From positions 1 through 6,783 of the forward strand of contig QIAR01000119.1 in NCBI GenBank assembly GCA_003225595.1: a stretch of DNA of 6,783 nucleotides. Direction: 5' to 3'. How positions within the stretch are numbered: position 1 is the stretch's first letter; each line of letters begins with the position of its first letter. The notes beneath the pieces are model-generated. The model saw nothing but the letters and a program-made list of their open reading frames with translations. It was not told the DNA's origin and did not search any database. The position numbers and the translations under genes are program-made. This document shows positions 1-5,330 of the stretch, in pieces. This stretch comes from Acidobacteriota bacterium (GTDB lineage: Bacteria > Acidobacteriota > Terriglobia > Terriglobales > Acidobacteriaceae).

Positions 1-34
1 AAGTTTTTCGGCAACAATCCACGAGAGAGGACTT

Positions 35-955
35 ATGTCACAAAACAACGGAAGTTCGACCAGCCTTCGACTGAAGACCGGCCTGGCGGAAATGCTCAAG
101 GGCGGCGTCATCATGGACGTCACCAACGCCGAACAAGCCACAATTGCCGAGAAAGCCGGCGCAGTGGCCGTAATGGCGCTGGGGCGCGTCCCGGCGCAGA
201 TCCGTGCCGAGGGCGGCGTCGCCCGTATGGCTTCGCCCAAGAAGATTCGCGAGATCATGGCTGCGGTTTCCATTCCGGTGATGGCCAAGTGCCGCATCGG
301 CCATTTCGCCGAGGCACAAATCCTGCAAGAACTCGGTGTGGATTACGTCGATGAATCCGAAGTCCTCACCCCCGCTGACGAAGCGCATCACGTCGATAAG
401 CACGCCTTCACAGTTCCGTTCGTTTGCGGCGCGCGCAACTTGGGCGAGGCCTTGCGGCGGATCGCCGAGGGCGCGGCCATGATCCGCACCAAGGGTGAAG
501 CCGGCACCGGCGACGTGGTACACGCCGTGAAACACATCCGCCAGATCGTACAGGAGATGAAAATCCTCACCGTGCTCAGTGAAGAAGAGCTCTACGCGAA
601 GGCAAAAGAGCACCAGGCGCCGTACGAACTGGTGAAGATGGTGGCCAAGGAAGGGAAGCTGCCCGTACCAAATTTCTCTGCTGGCGGAATCGCCACGCCA
701 GCCGACGCCTCTCTGGTCATGCAACTCGGCGCAGAAGCCGTGTTCGTTGGCTCGGGCATCTTCATGAAAGATTCCACCAACTTCGCCGAGCCGGAAGAGG
801 CCGGACGCCGCGCCCGCGCCATCGTGCGTGCCACCACGCACTACAACGATCCTAAAGTATTGCTTGAAGTCAGCGAAGAGCTCACCGGAGCCATGAAGGG
901 GCTGGCTGTAGCGGCCTTGGATGAGACCCAGATGTTGCAAACGCGAGGATGGTAA
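35..955 (+). CDS. pdxS: Pyridoxal 5'-phosphate synthase lyase subunit PdxS
   Basis: PdxS builds PLP directly from ribose 5-phosphate (or ribulose 5-phosphate), glyceraldehyde 3-phosphate and ammonia supplied by PdxT; the family forms a dodecameric cytosolic (beta/alpha)8-barrel complex. At 306 residues it has the usual family length. Visible hallmarks are the GGVIMDV segment with the catalytic Asp28, the PVMAK motif with the substrate-binding Lys85 (equivalent to Lys81 of B. subtilis), the RTKGEAGTG phosphate loop with the second lysine Lys153, the FSAGGIATPADA and VFVGSGIF barrel motifs, and the conserved RGW C-terminus. The ATG at 35 is preceded by a purine-rich GAGAGG at 25-30, which supports this start. 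The segment usually read ALERVPADIR is ALGRVPAQIR here, so Glu50 is replaced by Gly. pdxT follows after an unusually repeat-filled gap. Identification is very secure. Confidence 0.98.
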   Translation: MSQNNGSSTSLRLKTGLAEMLKGGVIMDVTNAEQATIAEKAGAVAVMALGRVPAQIRAEGGVARMASPKKIREIMAAVSIPVMAKCRIGHFAEAQILQELGVDYVDESEVLTPADEAHHVDKHAFTVPFVCGARNLGEALRRIAEGAAMIRTKGEAGTGDVVHAVKHIRQIVQEMKILTVLSEEELYAKAKEHQAPYELVKMVAKEGKLPVPNFSAGGIATPADASLVMQLGAEAVFVGSGIFMKDSTNFAEPEEAGRRARAIVRATTHYNDPKVLLEVSEELTGAMKGLAVAALDETQMLQTRGW

Positions 956-1022
956 AGCAAGACTCGAACGTTGGATGAAGCCCAAATGCTGCAGAAACGG
1001 GGATGGTAAAAGCAAATTCGAA
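917..1022 (+). repeat. Imperfect tandem duplication of the pdxS 3' end (54-bp period)
   Basis: The last 13 codons of pdxS plus about 15 bases after the stop (917-970) are repeated at 971-1022. The second copy, read in the same frame as pdxS, encodes LDEAQMLQKRGW followed by TAA, against LDETQMLQTRGW and TAA in the first. Of seven differing codons, five are synonymous and two change the residue (T to A, T to K). The second copy lies beyond the pdxS stop, so it would not be translated as part of pdxS. It could be the remnant of a second, diverged pdxS allele left by recombination, or an old slippage duplication. Confidence 0.85.
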
Positions 1023-1284
1023 CCACGAAGGACATTAAAGGGCAAACGAGGGGTCCTAAGGCACACAAGGGTCTCTCGTTCCGCGTCCCGCGTTAATTCG
1101 CGTCATATCTCGGAGGCTGTCATCCTGAGTGGCCTCCAGGCCGCGAAGGATCTATGCAGTTGATTTGTAATGCATGGATCTTTCACTTCGCTCAAGATGC
1201 CAGCGCCGGACTTATGCCACGAAGTTGCGGGACATTACAGCTAGTACTTGTTTTCCTTCGTGCTCCTTCGTGTCCTTTGTGGTT
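1021..1284. repeat. Intergenic repeat island bounded by inverted 13-bp repeats
   Basis: The sequence AACCACGAAGGAC at 1021-1033 is matched in inverted orientation by GTCCTTTGTGGTT at 1272-1284 (12 of 13 positions). The right flank also carries CCTTCGTG/CCTTCGTG short iterations. The enclosed stretch has no convincing gene. It includes a long imperfect palindrome near its centre. The right end sits directly before the pdxT ribosome binding site, so it forms the pdxT leader. Such CACGAAGGA-type sequences are common intergenic repeats in several soil bacteria, from memory; whether this one ever moved as a unit is unknown. Confidence 0.6.
1119..1201. repeat. Imperfect palindrome between pdxS and pdxT
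   Basis: The phrase TGTCATCCTGAG (1119-1130) followed by GCGAAGGATCTATGCA (1142-1157) is mirrored by TGCATGGATCTTTC (1171-1184) and ACTTCGCTCAAGATGC (1185-1200) on the same strand. The inner arms GATCTATGCA and TGCATGGATC enclose a 13-base loop. Transcribed, it would fold into a long imperfect hairpin. It could end or attenuate transcription between pdxS and pdxT, but it lacks the T-run of a classical terminator and resembles dispersed intergenic palindromes more closely. Confidence 0.55.
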
Positions 1285-1295
1285 TCAAAGGTTTT

Positions 1296-1874
1296 ATGAA
1301 AATCGGAGTCCTTGCCCTCCAAGGCGATTTCGACGCTCACCGCAAACGGCTCGAACAGCTGGGCGCTGAAGTTGTGCTCGTCAAGAGGCCGGAGCAACTC
1401 GACCACATCGAAGGCCTCGTCATCCCCGGTGGCGAGTCCGGTGCATTCCTGAAAATCCTCGGCGAGCAGGGTTTTGAGAAGCTCAAAGAGTTCGTGCGGC
1501 TCAAGCCTACCTTCGGCACCTGTGCCGGAGCAATTATGCTGGCGAAAGAAATCACCAATCCGGACCAGCCGGGGCTCGGCGCGCTCGACATCCGCATCCG
1601 CCGCAACGCCTATGGACGCCAGATCGACAGCTCCATCCGCACCGGCGAAACCGCACTCCCCGGCGGGCCCATCGAGATGGTCTTCATCCGCGCTCCCAAG
1701 ATCGAGCGTGTCGGCCCTGGCGTCGAAGTCATCGCCACCGAAGGCAGAGATAAAGACCCCGTCGCCGTCCGCCAGGGAAGAGTCATGGCCGCAACCTTCC
1801 ACCCTGAGCTTTCGCAGGATACCCGTGTGCACCGCGCCTTCCTGGACCTGGTCAACAACGGCAATAGTCACTGA
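1296..1874 (+). CDS. pdxT: Pyridoxal 5'-phosphate synthase glutaminase subunit PdxT
   Basis: PdxT hydrolyses glutamine and channels the ammonia into the PdxS barrel. The 192-residue product begins MKIGVLALQGDFDAH, the standard PdxT N-terminus, so the ATG at 1296 is chosen over the in-frame ATG at 1248, which would only add repeat-derived residues. The class I glutaminase triad is visible: Cys76 in FGTCAGAI, and His169 and Glu171 in FHPEL. The GGES oxyanion/substrate motif is at residues 45-48 and the RRNAYGRQ segment at about 102-109. A short AAAGG at 1287-1291 precedes the start. The gene probably shares the pdxS transcript, but the 340-bp gap with a palindrome allows partial uncoupling. Length and motifs all fit; identification is very secure. 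Confidence 0.97.
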   Translation: MKIGVLALQGDFDAHRKRLEQLGAEVVLVKRPEQLDHIEGLVIPGGESGAFLKILGEQGFEKLKEFVRLKPTFGTCAGAIMLAKEITNPDQPGLGALDIRIRRNAYGRQIDSSIRTGETALPGGPIEMVFIRAPKIERVGPGVEVIATEGRDKDPVAVRQGRVMAATFHPELSQDTRVHRAFLDLVNNGNSH

Positions 1875-1976
1875 CCAAGGAGCGCCCACGAAAACTGCAT
1901 GTATGAGAACAAGCTCCAGTTGCCGATAAGCCGACTAGGCGGGCGGCCGGCCAACGCGTCCATCCTAAGTCTCGAG

Positions 1977-2007
1977 GGTGGCCCGTCCAAGCTTTGCTTG
2001 GGCGGGG
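1977..2007 (+). repeat. REP-type palindrome, family 1, copy a
   Basis: An 11-bp stem (CCCGTCCAAGC, loop TTT, GCTTGGGCGGG, one T:G wobble) lies at 1982-2006, preceded by GGTGG. This foot-plus-hairpin layout is typical of REP sequences recognised by RAYT transposases. The same 31 bases recur exactly at 5539-5569, and a degraded copy lies inverted at 3115-3145. No RAYT fragment adjoins this copy. Confidence 0.8.
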
Positions 2008-2039
2008 ATGTTAATGCGTCACAGACTTCAGCCGGGTGC

Positions 2040-2077
2040 CCCAGGTTCGCGCCCCCGGTTTTGGGCGCTAACCTGGG
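2040..2077 (+). repeat. REP-type palindrome, family 2, copy a
   Basis: The arms CCCAGGTT (2040-2047) and AACCTGGG (2070-2077) pair perfectly. They are followed inward by one mismatch and a second GCGCCC/GGGCGC stem around a CCGGTTTT loop. It is preceded by GGTGC, similar to the GGTGG foot of family 1. It lies in unit A of the tandem duplication. Confidence 0.8.
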
Positions 2078-2188
2078 CGAGGGAATACTCTTCCGGCTGC
2101 CCGCAAGCCTTCTGTTCACGATCTCTAGCCGTTCATTCCGATTCGATATCCACTGACCCAGTCTCCCGCAGCGCGTAGTGCCGGGTGC

Positions 2189-2226
2189 CCCAGGTTCGCG
2201 CCCCGGGTTTTGGGCGCTAACCTGGG
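2189..2226 (+). repeat. REP-type palindrome, family 2, copy b
   Basis: This copy has the same arms and inner stem as the one at 2040-2077, with a slightly different loop. The RAYT reading frame on the minus strand terminates inside this hairpin: the TAG at 2219-2217 is part of the GGTTAGCGCC arm. Confidence 0.8.
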
Positions 2227-2660
2227 CGAAGGAATATTCTTCCGGCTGCCCCGCGCGCTTTCTGTTCACGATCTCTAGCCGTCCATTCCGATTCGATCTC
2301 CACTGACCCAGTCTCCCACAGCGCGTAGTGCCGGTAGCTGCTCCACTTCCACTCCTCCGGCCTTTGAGACCAAGCCGCGCTTCACCGGATTCCTGTGCAG
2401 GTACCGAAGCTTAACCGTGAACTCGGCGGCTTCGCAGCCGTTGGCGAAAGACAATTTCAATTAGTGGATGGCCTCGGCCAGCTTGGTTCGGGGCGGCTCA
2501 CTCAGGAGCAAGTGAACATGCTCCGGCATCACAACATATCCATAAACGCACAGCTCGAAACGACGGCGCATGTCCTCCAGGCAGTGAACAAACAGATCGA
2601 ACACCTCGACCGTTGCGAAATAGGGCCGACGGCAGTAGCAACTGAAAGGTGAGGCGTCTA
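2217..2660 (-). pseudogene. Decayed REP-associated tyrosine transposase (RAYT, Y1/HUH)
   Basis: RAYTs are single-domain HUH transposases related to IS200/IS605 TnpA that act on REP hairpins. Readable parts in order are FSCYCRRPYF (about 2645), GYVVMPEHVHLLLSEP with the HVH metal-binding pair (about 2510-2540), KLSFA (about 2450), VKLRYLHRNPVKRGLV (about 2365-2420) and WKWSSYRHYAL...VEIESEWTARDREQ ending at TAG 2219-2217. Damage: the N-terminus is missing beyond about 2660; an in-frame TAA lies at 2463-2461; between KLSFA and VKLRYLH some 25 residues expected in the family are absent, including the segment that normally carries the catalytic tyrosine; and a frameshift near 2352 separates RGLV from WKWSSYR. 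The product should therefore be inactive. It is flanked by REP hairpins, as is usual for this family. Confidence 0.85.
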
Positions 2661-2678
2661 GCGGGCGTCTGAGCCCGC
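2661..2678. repeat. Short GC-rich hairpin at the RAYT 5' breakpoint
   Basis: GCGGGC (2661-2666) and GCCCGC (2673-2678) form a perfect 6-bp stem around GTCTGA. It lies exactly where recognisable RAYT coding sequence stops. The stretch from here to 2797 shows no gene, only repeat-like phrases such as GAGCGAAGCCGAGGGATCC (2690-2708). Confidence 0.5.
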
Positions 2679-2797
2679 TGCCGAAATCCCGAGCGAAGCC
2701 GAGGGATCCAAGTGGGACTGTCCGGATTCCTGAAAGCGCCGGAGACCGCGAGGGATGAGATGAACTTACACCGCGCTGAAAGTGAGGTAAAGTGTCG

Positions 2798-2833
2798 CCC
2801 AGGTTAGCGCCCAAAACCAGGCGCGAACCTGGG
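2798..2833 (-). repeat. REP-type palindrome, family 2, copy c (inverted)
   Basis: This is the inverted counterpart of the hairpins at 2040 and 2189, with arms CCCAGGTT (2798-2805) and AACCTGGG (2826-2833), followed by the GGCACCCGGC edge in reverse. With copies a and b it frames the RAYT pseudogene, giving opposite REP orientations on the two sides of the gene. Confidence 0.8.
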
Positions 2834-2856
2834 GCACCCGGCAGACGGTTGTCGAT

Positions 2857-2884
2857 GTAGGCGCGAGCGTCTCCGCTCGTGCGC
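2857..2884 (+). repeat. GTAG-preceded hairpin, possible third REP type
   Basis: GTAG (2857-2860) is followed by GCG CGAGCG, a TCTC loop, CGCTCG, a two-base TG bulge and CGC. A GTAG-like tetranucleotide at the base of an imperfect hairpin is a hallmark described for bacterial REPs recognised by RAYTs. Only one copy is present here, so assignment to a family is tentative. Confidence 0.45.
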
Positions 2885-2897
2885 TTTGGGAAGGGCA

Positions 2898-2927
2898 CGA
2901 CTTCAGAGCCTGCCCTGAGCGAAGTCG
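2898..2927. repeat. Inverted repeat CGACTTC/GAAGTCG with dispersed-repeat core
   Basis: CGACTTC (2898-2904) pairs with GAAGTCG (2921-2927). The core AGCCTGCCCTGAGC plus the GAAGTCGAAGG tail matches a phrase I know as a widely dispersed intergenic repeat in many bacterial genomes (memory, not searched). No gene is supported between it and 2976. Confidence 0.5.
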
Positions 2928-2982
2928 AAGGGGACCTGCTTTCTGGATTTCCCGACATCTTCGATTACTACTTTGACCCAAC

Positions 2983-3156
2983 GGCTTGGAGCGCTTTCGT
3001 TACTATCTGAGCGGCGAAGCGGGTCCGGTGGAGATCGAGTCGCAGTGGACGGCGCGTAAGAGAGAGCGAGCTGGGATCCTTCCTAGGGTGAGGGTGCGTC
3101 TACCCGCAGAAAATCCCCGCCCTAGCGCAGCTTGGACGTGCCACCCTCGAGAGTAG
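2983..3156 (+). pseudogene. RAYT 3' fragment with REP-encoded tail (left, plus strand)
   Basis: Only the last part of a RAYT is present. The open frame reads ERFRYYLSGEAGPVEIESQW, then TARKRERAGILP, and continues through the REP hairpin as PRPSAAWTCHPRE before TAG at 3154-3156. A one-base loss relative to the right-hand copy (GGAGC-GCTTTCGT versus GGAGCAGCTTTCGT) removes the upstream WSS. There is no HUH motif, so it cannot be functional alone. The same roughly 165-bp unit recurs inverted at 5532-5696, with many substitutions and small indels between the two copies. Confidence 0.8.
3115..3145 (-). repeat. REP-type palindrome, family 1, copy b (inverted, degraded)
   Basis: Read on the minus strand this is GGTGGCACGTCCAAGC, then TGC, then GCTAGGGCGGGG, a diverged version of the hairpins at 1977 and 5539. 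It shares a TCTCGAGGGTGGC outer flank with the copy at 1977. The hairpin falls inside the open frame of the left RAYT fragment. Confidence 0.7.
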
Positions 3157-3230
3157 AGATACGCGTGATGGGCGCCAATCATTGGTTTTTGCGGCCCGTT
3201 GGTCTAGCATCCTAGTAGCGCCAAACTTCG

Positions 3231-3752
3231 ATGCCAAGGTTCTCGCAGGCATTTGGGTTGGGTAAGTCCCAACTCGAGCTAGACTTCGTTGATGTCTCTC
3301 TGTTGCGTGATAACAGACTATTCCTTGATCCATTCGCGGTCGCCCAAGAACTGGACCGTTGGTCACAGGATGCGGCTCGAACCGTGGGCATGTTTTTCCA
3401 ACAGGTAGTCAATGACATTCGTGAAGGCCATGAAGACAACGCAAGACAACTTCTCCTAAATCTCCGCGAGCCAAACGAGACTCGCCTCGGATACTCTGCG
3501 AACCGACCGCAAGGGGCGGGAATCGGAGACCAACAGGCTGAGGAAATTTTCGAGGCCCTAAGAACTTCCTCGGCGGTTAGGCAAGGCTTCATCACAGCAC
3601 TCGAAGAGTGTGAACTGATGATTCCGGGCATAAGCCATGACAAGATATCGGATCTGACCACAAACATTCTCCGTGGACACCTTGTGGATTACAAATTTTC
3701 TGAAAGCTCGCGAACTGAACAACCCACACTCAGCCCTTGTCCGTTTGATTAG
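3231..3752 (+). CDS. N-terminal fragment of a putative PD-(D/E)XK nuclease-like protein (frameshifted)
   Basis: The 173-residue frame begins MPRFSQAFGLGKSQLELDF, contains LFLDPFA (about 31-37), REPNETRLGYSA (about 78-89), PQGAGIG and LEECELMIPGISHDKISDLT (about 125-144), and is well organised to about HLVDY (residues 150-154). After that, 19 residues of unconvincing sequence precede the stop. From near 3690 the adjacent +1 frame takes over with ITNFLKARELN and continues as the next entry. I read the two as one gene broken by a deletion plus frameshift. I vaguely recall uncharacterised bacterial proteins with this N-terminus but cannot name a family. The ATG has no clear Shine-Dalgarno sequence. 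Base composition is nearer 50 percent GC than that of pdxS, consistent with accessory origin. Confidence 0.6.
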   Translation: MPRFSQAFGLGKSQLELDFVDVSLLRDNRLFLDPFAVAQELDRWSQDAARTVGMFFQQVVNDIREGHEDNARQLLLNLREPNETRLGYSANRPQGAGIGDQQAEEIFEALRTSSAVRQGFITALEECELMIPGISHDKISDLTTNILRGHLVDYKFSESSRTEQPTLSPCPFD

Positions 3753-4479
3753 GAACGAGCGCAAGAAGACTGTACGCCGTGTGGTGCGGAAAAAGGATCT
3801 GGCTGCTCGGTATCCTCGTGCAAAGGAGTTTCTTTTCCAGTTTTCCCGCGACAATCCGGGAGTCCTCCGTGGATATAGAGAGGATCTGAAGCAGATGGAA
3901 AGAACCGACAGCGCGAGCGATGTTGACTCGGACGATGAAACTGTCATCGCTGAGGCACTCGCAGAGGTGCTACGCAACACTGCGGTTGGAAACGATCAGG
4001 CCACTGCCTACCACCGACTTATGATCGGTATCGTGGAGTTCATTTTCTATCCGCAGTTGTCGCATCCGAAGAAGGAGCAGGAGATACACGAAGGGCGGAA
4101 GCGAATTGATATAGTGATGGAGAACGGGGCGCACACTGGTGTCTTCTACACTCTCCCGAACATCCGTCATCTGCCATGTGCTTACGTGCCGCTCGAATGC
4201 AAGAATTATGGCCGCGAGGTTGCGAACCCGGAGCTTGACCAACTAGCAGGACGGTTTTCAGTGAATCGCGGCAAGGTCGGTTTTCTTTGTTGCAGAGAAT
4301 TTGAGAACCGAGATCTGTTCATACAACGTTGCAGGGATACGTTCGGAGATGATCGGGGCCTAGTGCTGCCGCTCGATGACCCGACCGTTCTGCACTACCT
4401 TGATCGAATTGCTCACGGAAACAGGAATGAGCTAGAGCGCGAGTGGGCACATCTTGTGAACGAAGTGTGCCTGAATTGA
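3673..4479 (+). CDS. C-terminal fragment with PD-(D/E)XK nuclease-like core
   Basis: This 268-residue frame opens at a GTG inside the upstream fragment and is probably not an independent start; the meaningful part begins near NFLKARELN. A basic stretch (RNERKKTVRRVVRKKD) is followed by a helical region. A nuclease-like core then has Glu122 (VEFIFYP), Asp146 (GRKRIDIVME), Glu175-x-Lys177 (VPLECKNYG) and Gln190 in ELDQLAGRF. The spacing D-x28-ExK followed by a helix with QxxxR fits the PD-(D/E)XK restriction-endonuclease fold. KVGFLCCR and a C-terminal helical segment follow. A DNA-cleaving role, for example in defence, is inference from this motif only. The core itself carries no frameshift, so the damage lies in the middle of the original gene. 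No partner methylase is visible. Confidence 0.6.
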   Translation: MDTLWITNFLKARELNNPHSALVRLIRNERKKTVRRVVRKKDLAARYPRAKEFLFQFSRDNPGVLRGYREDLKQMERTDSASDVDSDDETVIAEALAEVLRNTAVGNDQATAYHRLMIGIVEFIFYPQLSHPKKEQEIHEGRKRIDIVMENGAHTGVFYTLPNIRHLPCAYVPLECKNYGREVANPELDQLAGRFSVNRGKVGFLCCREFENRDLFIQRCRDTFGDDRGLVLPLDDPTVLHYLDRIAHGNRNELEREWAHLVNEVCLN

Positions 4480-4853
4480 CCGTAAAGGAGTCCTCTGTCC
4501 TGAATTATTCCGACACGCAAGAGTTCGTTGAAAAAATCGGGGCAGTCCCACCCTTCCTCGTGGCACGAAACACACGTTGGCCTGCCTCACCCATCGCGGT
4601 TTTCGATGAGTGGGAGAGGTCAGCGATTTGTCATCCGCAACCAGACAGTGCCGGCCATGATTTAGCCCACAACTCTGCCCATCCTTTCGCAAAAAGATTT
4701 TGAGCCGAGGTTGGTGGCCCACTTCTCGTGACTAAGTATATGCTGGACTCCACCGCCACTTGGTCGGTGAATTGCAGGGCCGGGCACCCCCGAGAGCAGA
4801 ATAGATGGCCCCGGCCACCCGCCCATTTCGCAATGACTAGGGAGGTTTAAGAT
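4480..4853. other. Gene-free, repeat-like spacer between nuclease-like and TIR genes
   Basis: No convincing gene is seen on either strand. Short open frames here have no start signal and no recognisable motif. The stretch has several phrases typical of dispersed palindromes: a hairpin at 4586-4614, GGTGGCCCACTTCTCG at 4714-4729 (a GGTGGCCC foot like that of REP family 1 but without a complete partner arm), and GGCCGGG/CCCCGGCC pieces around 4781-4816. It appears to be an accumulation of degraded REP-like elements. Confidence 0.5.
4586..4614. repeat. Hairpin CTCACCCATCG / CGATGAGTGGG
   Basis: CATCG (4592-4596) pairs with CGATG (4604-4608) around a CGGTTTT loop. The stem extends outward through CTCAC/GTGGG with one C:A mismatch and one wobble. 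It follows the nuclease-like gene by about 100 bp and lacks a downstream T-run, so it is more likely a REP-like palindrome than an intrinsic terminator. Confidence 0.5.
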
Positions 4854-4940
4854 ATGTCTCTCGAACGGCGTGGCCCTTACTCGCCAGTATCGGCCCGCAT
4901 GAGCGAAGCCGAGTGTTTGGATCATGGCCGGCAAGACTAA
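4854..4940 (+). CDS. Possible 28-codon leader ORF overlapping the TIR start
   Basis: An ATG at 4854 lies 8 bases after a strong GGAGG (4841-4845), the best Shine-Dalgarno of the accessory region. The frame reads MSLERRGPYSPVSARM..., ends at TAA 4938-4940 and overlaps the first 17 bases of the TIR reading frame, whose own ATG has no clear ribosome binding site. This arrangement could couple translation of the TIR gene to the leader. Part of the peptide is encoded by a dispersed-repeat-like phrase (GAGCGAAGCCGAG), so it may be accidental. It has no homology that I recognise. Confidence 0.3.
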   Translation: MSLERRGPYSPVSARMSEAECLDHGRQD

Positions 4941-5330
4941 GGATCTCTTTCTCTGCCACTCAAGTCAGGACAAGGGCGTTGTGCGTGCATTTGCAAAGCT
5001 ACTCGACCAGCGTGCAATTACTTACTGGTACGACGAAGCTGAAATCAAGATTGGTGATTCCATAAGCAAGGAAGTCGGCACGGGCTTACTTGAATCCGGT
5101 ATTTGCTAGCCTTTGTTTCGCCATCCTTTTTGAGGCGCAAGTTCCCGGATTGGGAACTTCGCAATGCACTCACGGGCTCCACGGGCCGCGAAGTGCTTGT
5201 TGTACTCTTAAATACTAAGCTCGACGTGGTCTTAAACCGGTATCCGCTTCTTCGGGACAAGCGCGTTGAGAAAGCTCCGACTGTCCATTATCCAGACCGC
5301 CATCGAGAAGCTACGAGCGGAAGCGGGTGA
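4924..5330 (+). pseudogene. TIR-domain protein, frameshifted
   Basis: Bacterial TIR domains often act as NAD+-consuming or signalling enzymes in anti-phage systems. The first frame (4924-5109) reads KDLFLCHSSQDK (strand A and box 1), then AKLLDQRAITYWYDEAEIKIGDSI, the typical BB-loop region, and stops at TAG 5107-5109 just after LLESGIC. The domain resumes in another frame overlapping at 5103: LAFVSPSFLRRKFPDWELRNAL, then VLVVLLNT and RYPLLRDKRV. Loss of one base near 5105 explains the break. The Glu in DWEL, the probable equivalent of the catalytic TIR glutamate, lies only in the second frame, so the truncated first product lacks it. The second frame loses sense after about 5270 and stops at 5330. 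The effector partner and exact system are not identifiable; no ThsA-like gene is present in the window. Confidence 0.75.

Larger units (their letters stand above)
2031..2330. repeat. Tandem duplication (149/150 bp) of a REP and RAYT 3' end
   Basis: Unit A (2031-2179) and unit B (2180-2330) are highly similar. Each contains a family 2 REP hairpin followed by the reverse-strand coding sequence of a RAYT C-terminus. At the junction, the CCGG of the REP edge (CCGGGTGCCCC) coincides with the CCGG of the RAYT coding sequence (CCGGTAGCTGC), so the duplication may have arisen through a short microhomology. Unit A has since acquired a W-to-stop change (TGG to TGA on the minus strand) and indels, while unit B keeps an open RAYT tail. 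The units are directly adjacent without spacers, so this is not a CRISPR. Confidence 0.85.

Noticed and set aside
38..1066. Long minus-strand open frame opposite pdxS
   Set aside because: It is the antisense shadow of a high-GC gene whose plus-strand product is unmistakably PdxS; the antisense translation has no recognisable motif.
1119..1201. Palindrome as a PLP-sensing riboswitch or rho-independent terminator
   Set aside because: No poly-T tract and no conserved aptamer-like structure; it fits a dispersed palindrome better.
1868..2269. Minus-strand 133-codon frame after pdxT
   Set aside because: It merely translates the REP hairpins and tandem repeat (peptides such as PKQSLDGPP and KTGGANLGHPA), with no domain or start signal.
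2031..2330. Repeats that could suggest a CRISPR array
   Set aside because: The units are 149-150 bp, directly adjacent, lack spacers and contain RAYT coding sequence.
4443..4703. 86-codon plus-strand frame and opposing 96-codon minus-strand frame after the nuclease-like gene
   Set aside because: No ribosome binding site, no family-like sequence, and both overlap a REP-like hairpin; more likely degraded repeat sequence.
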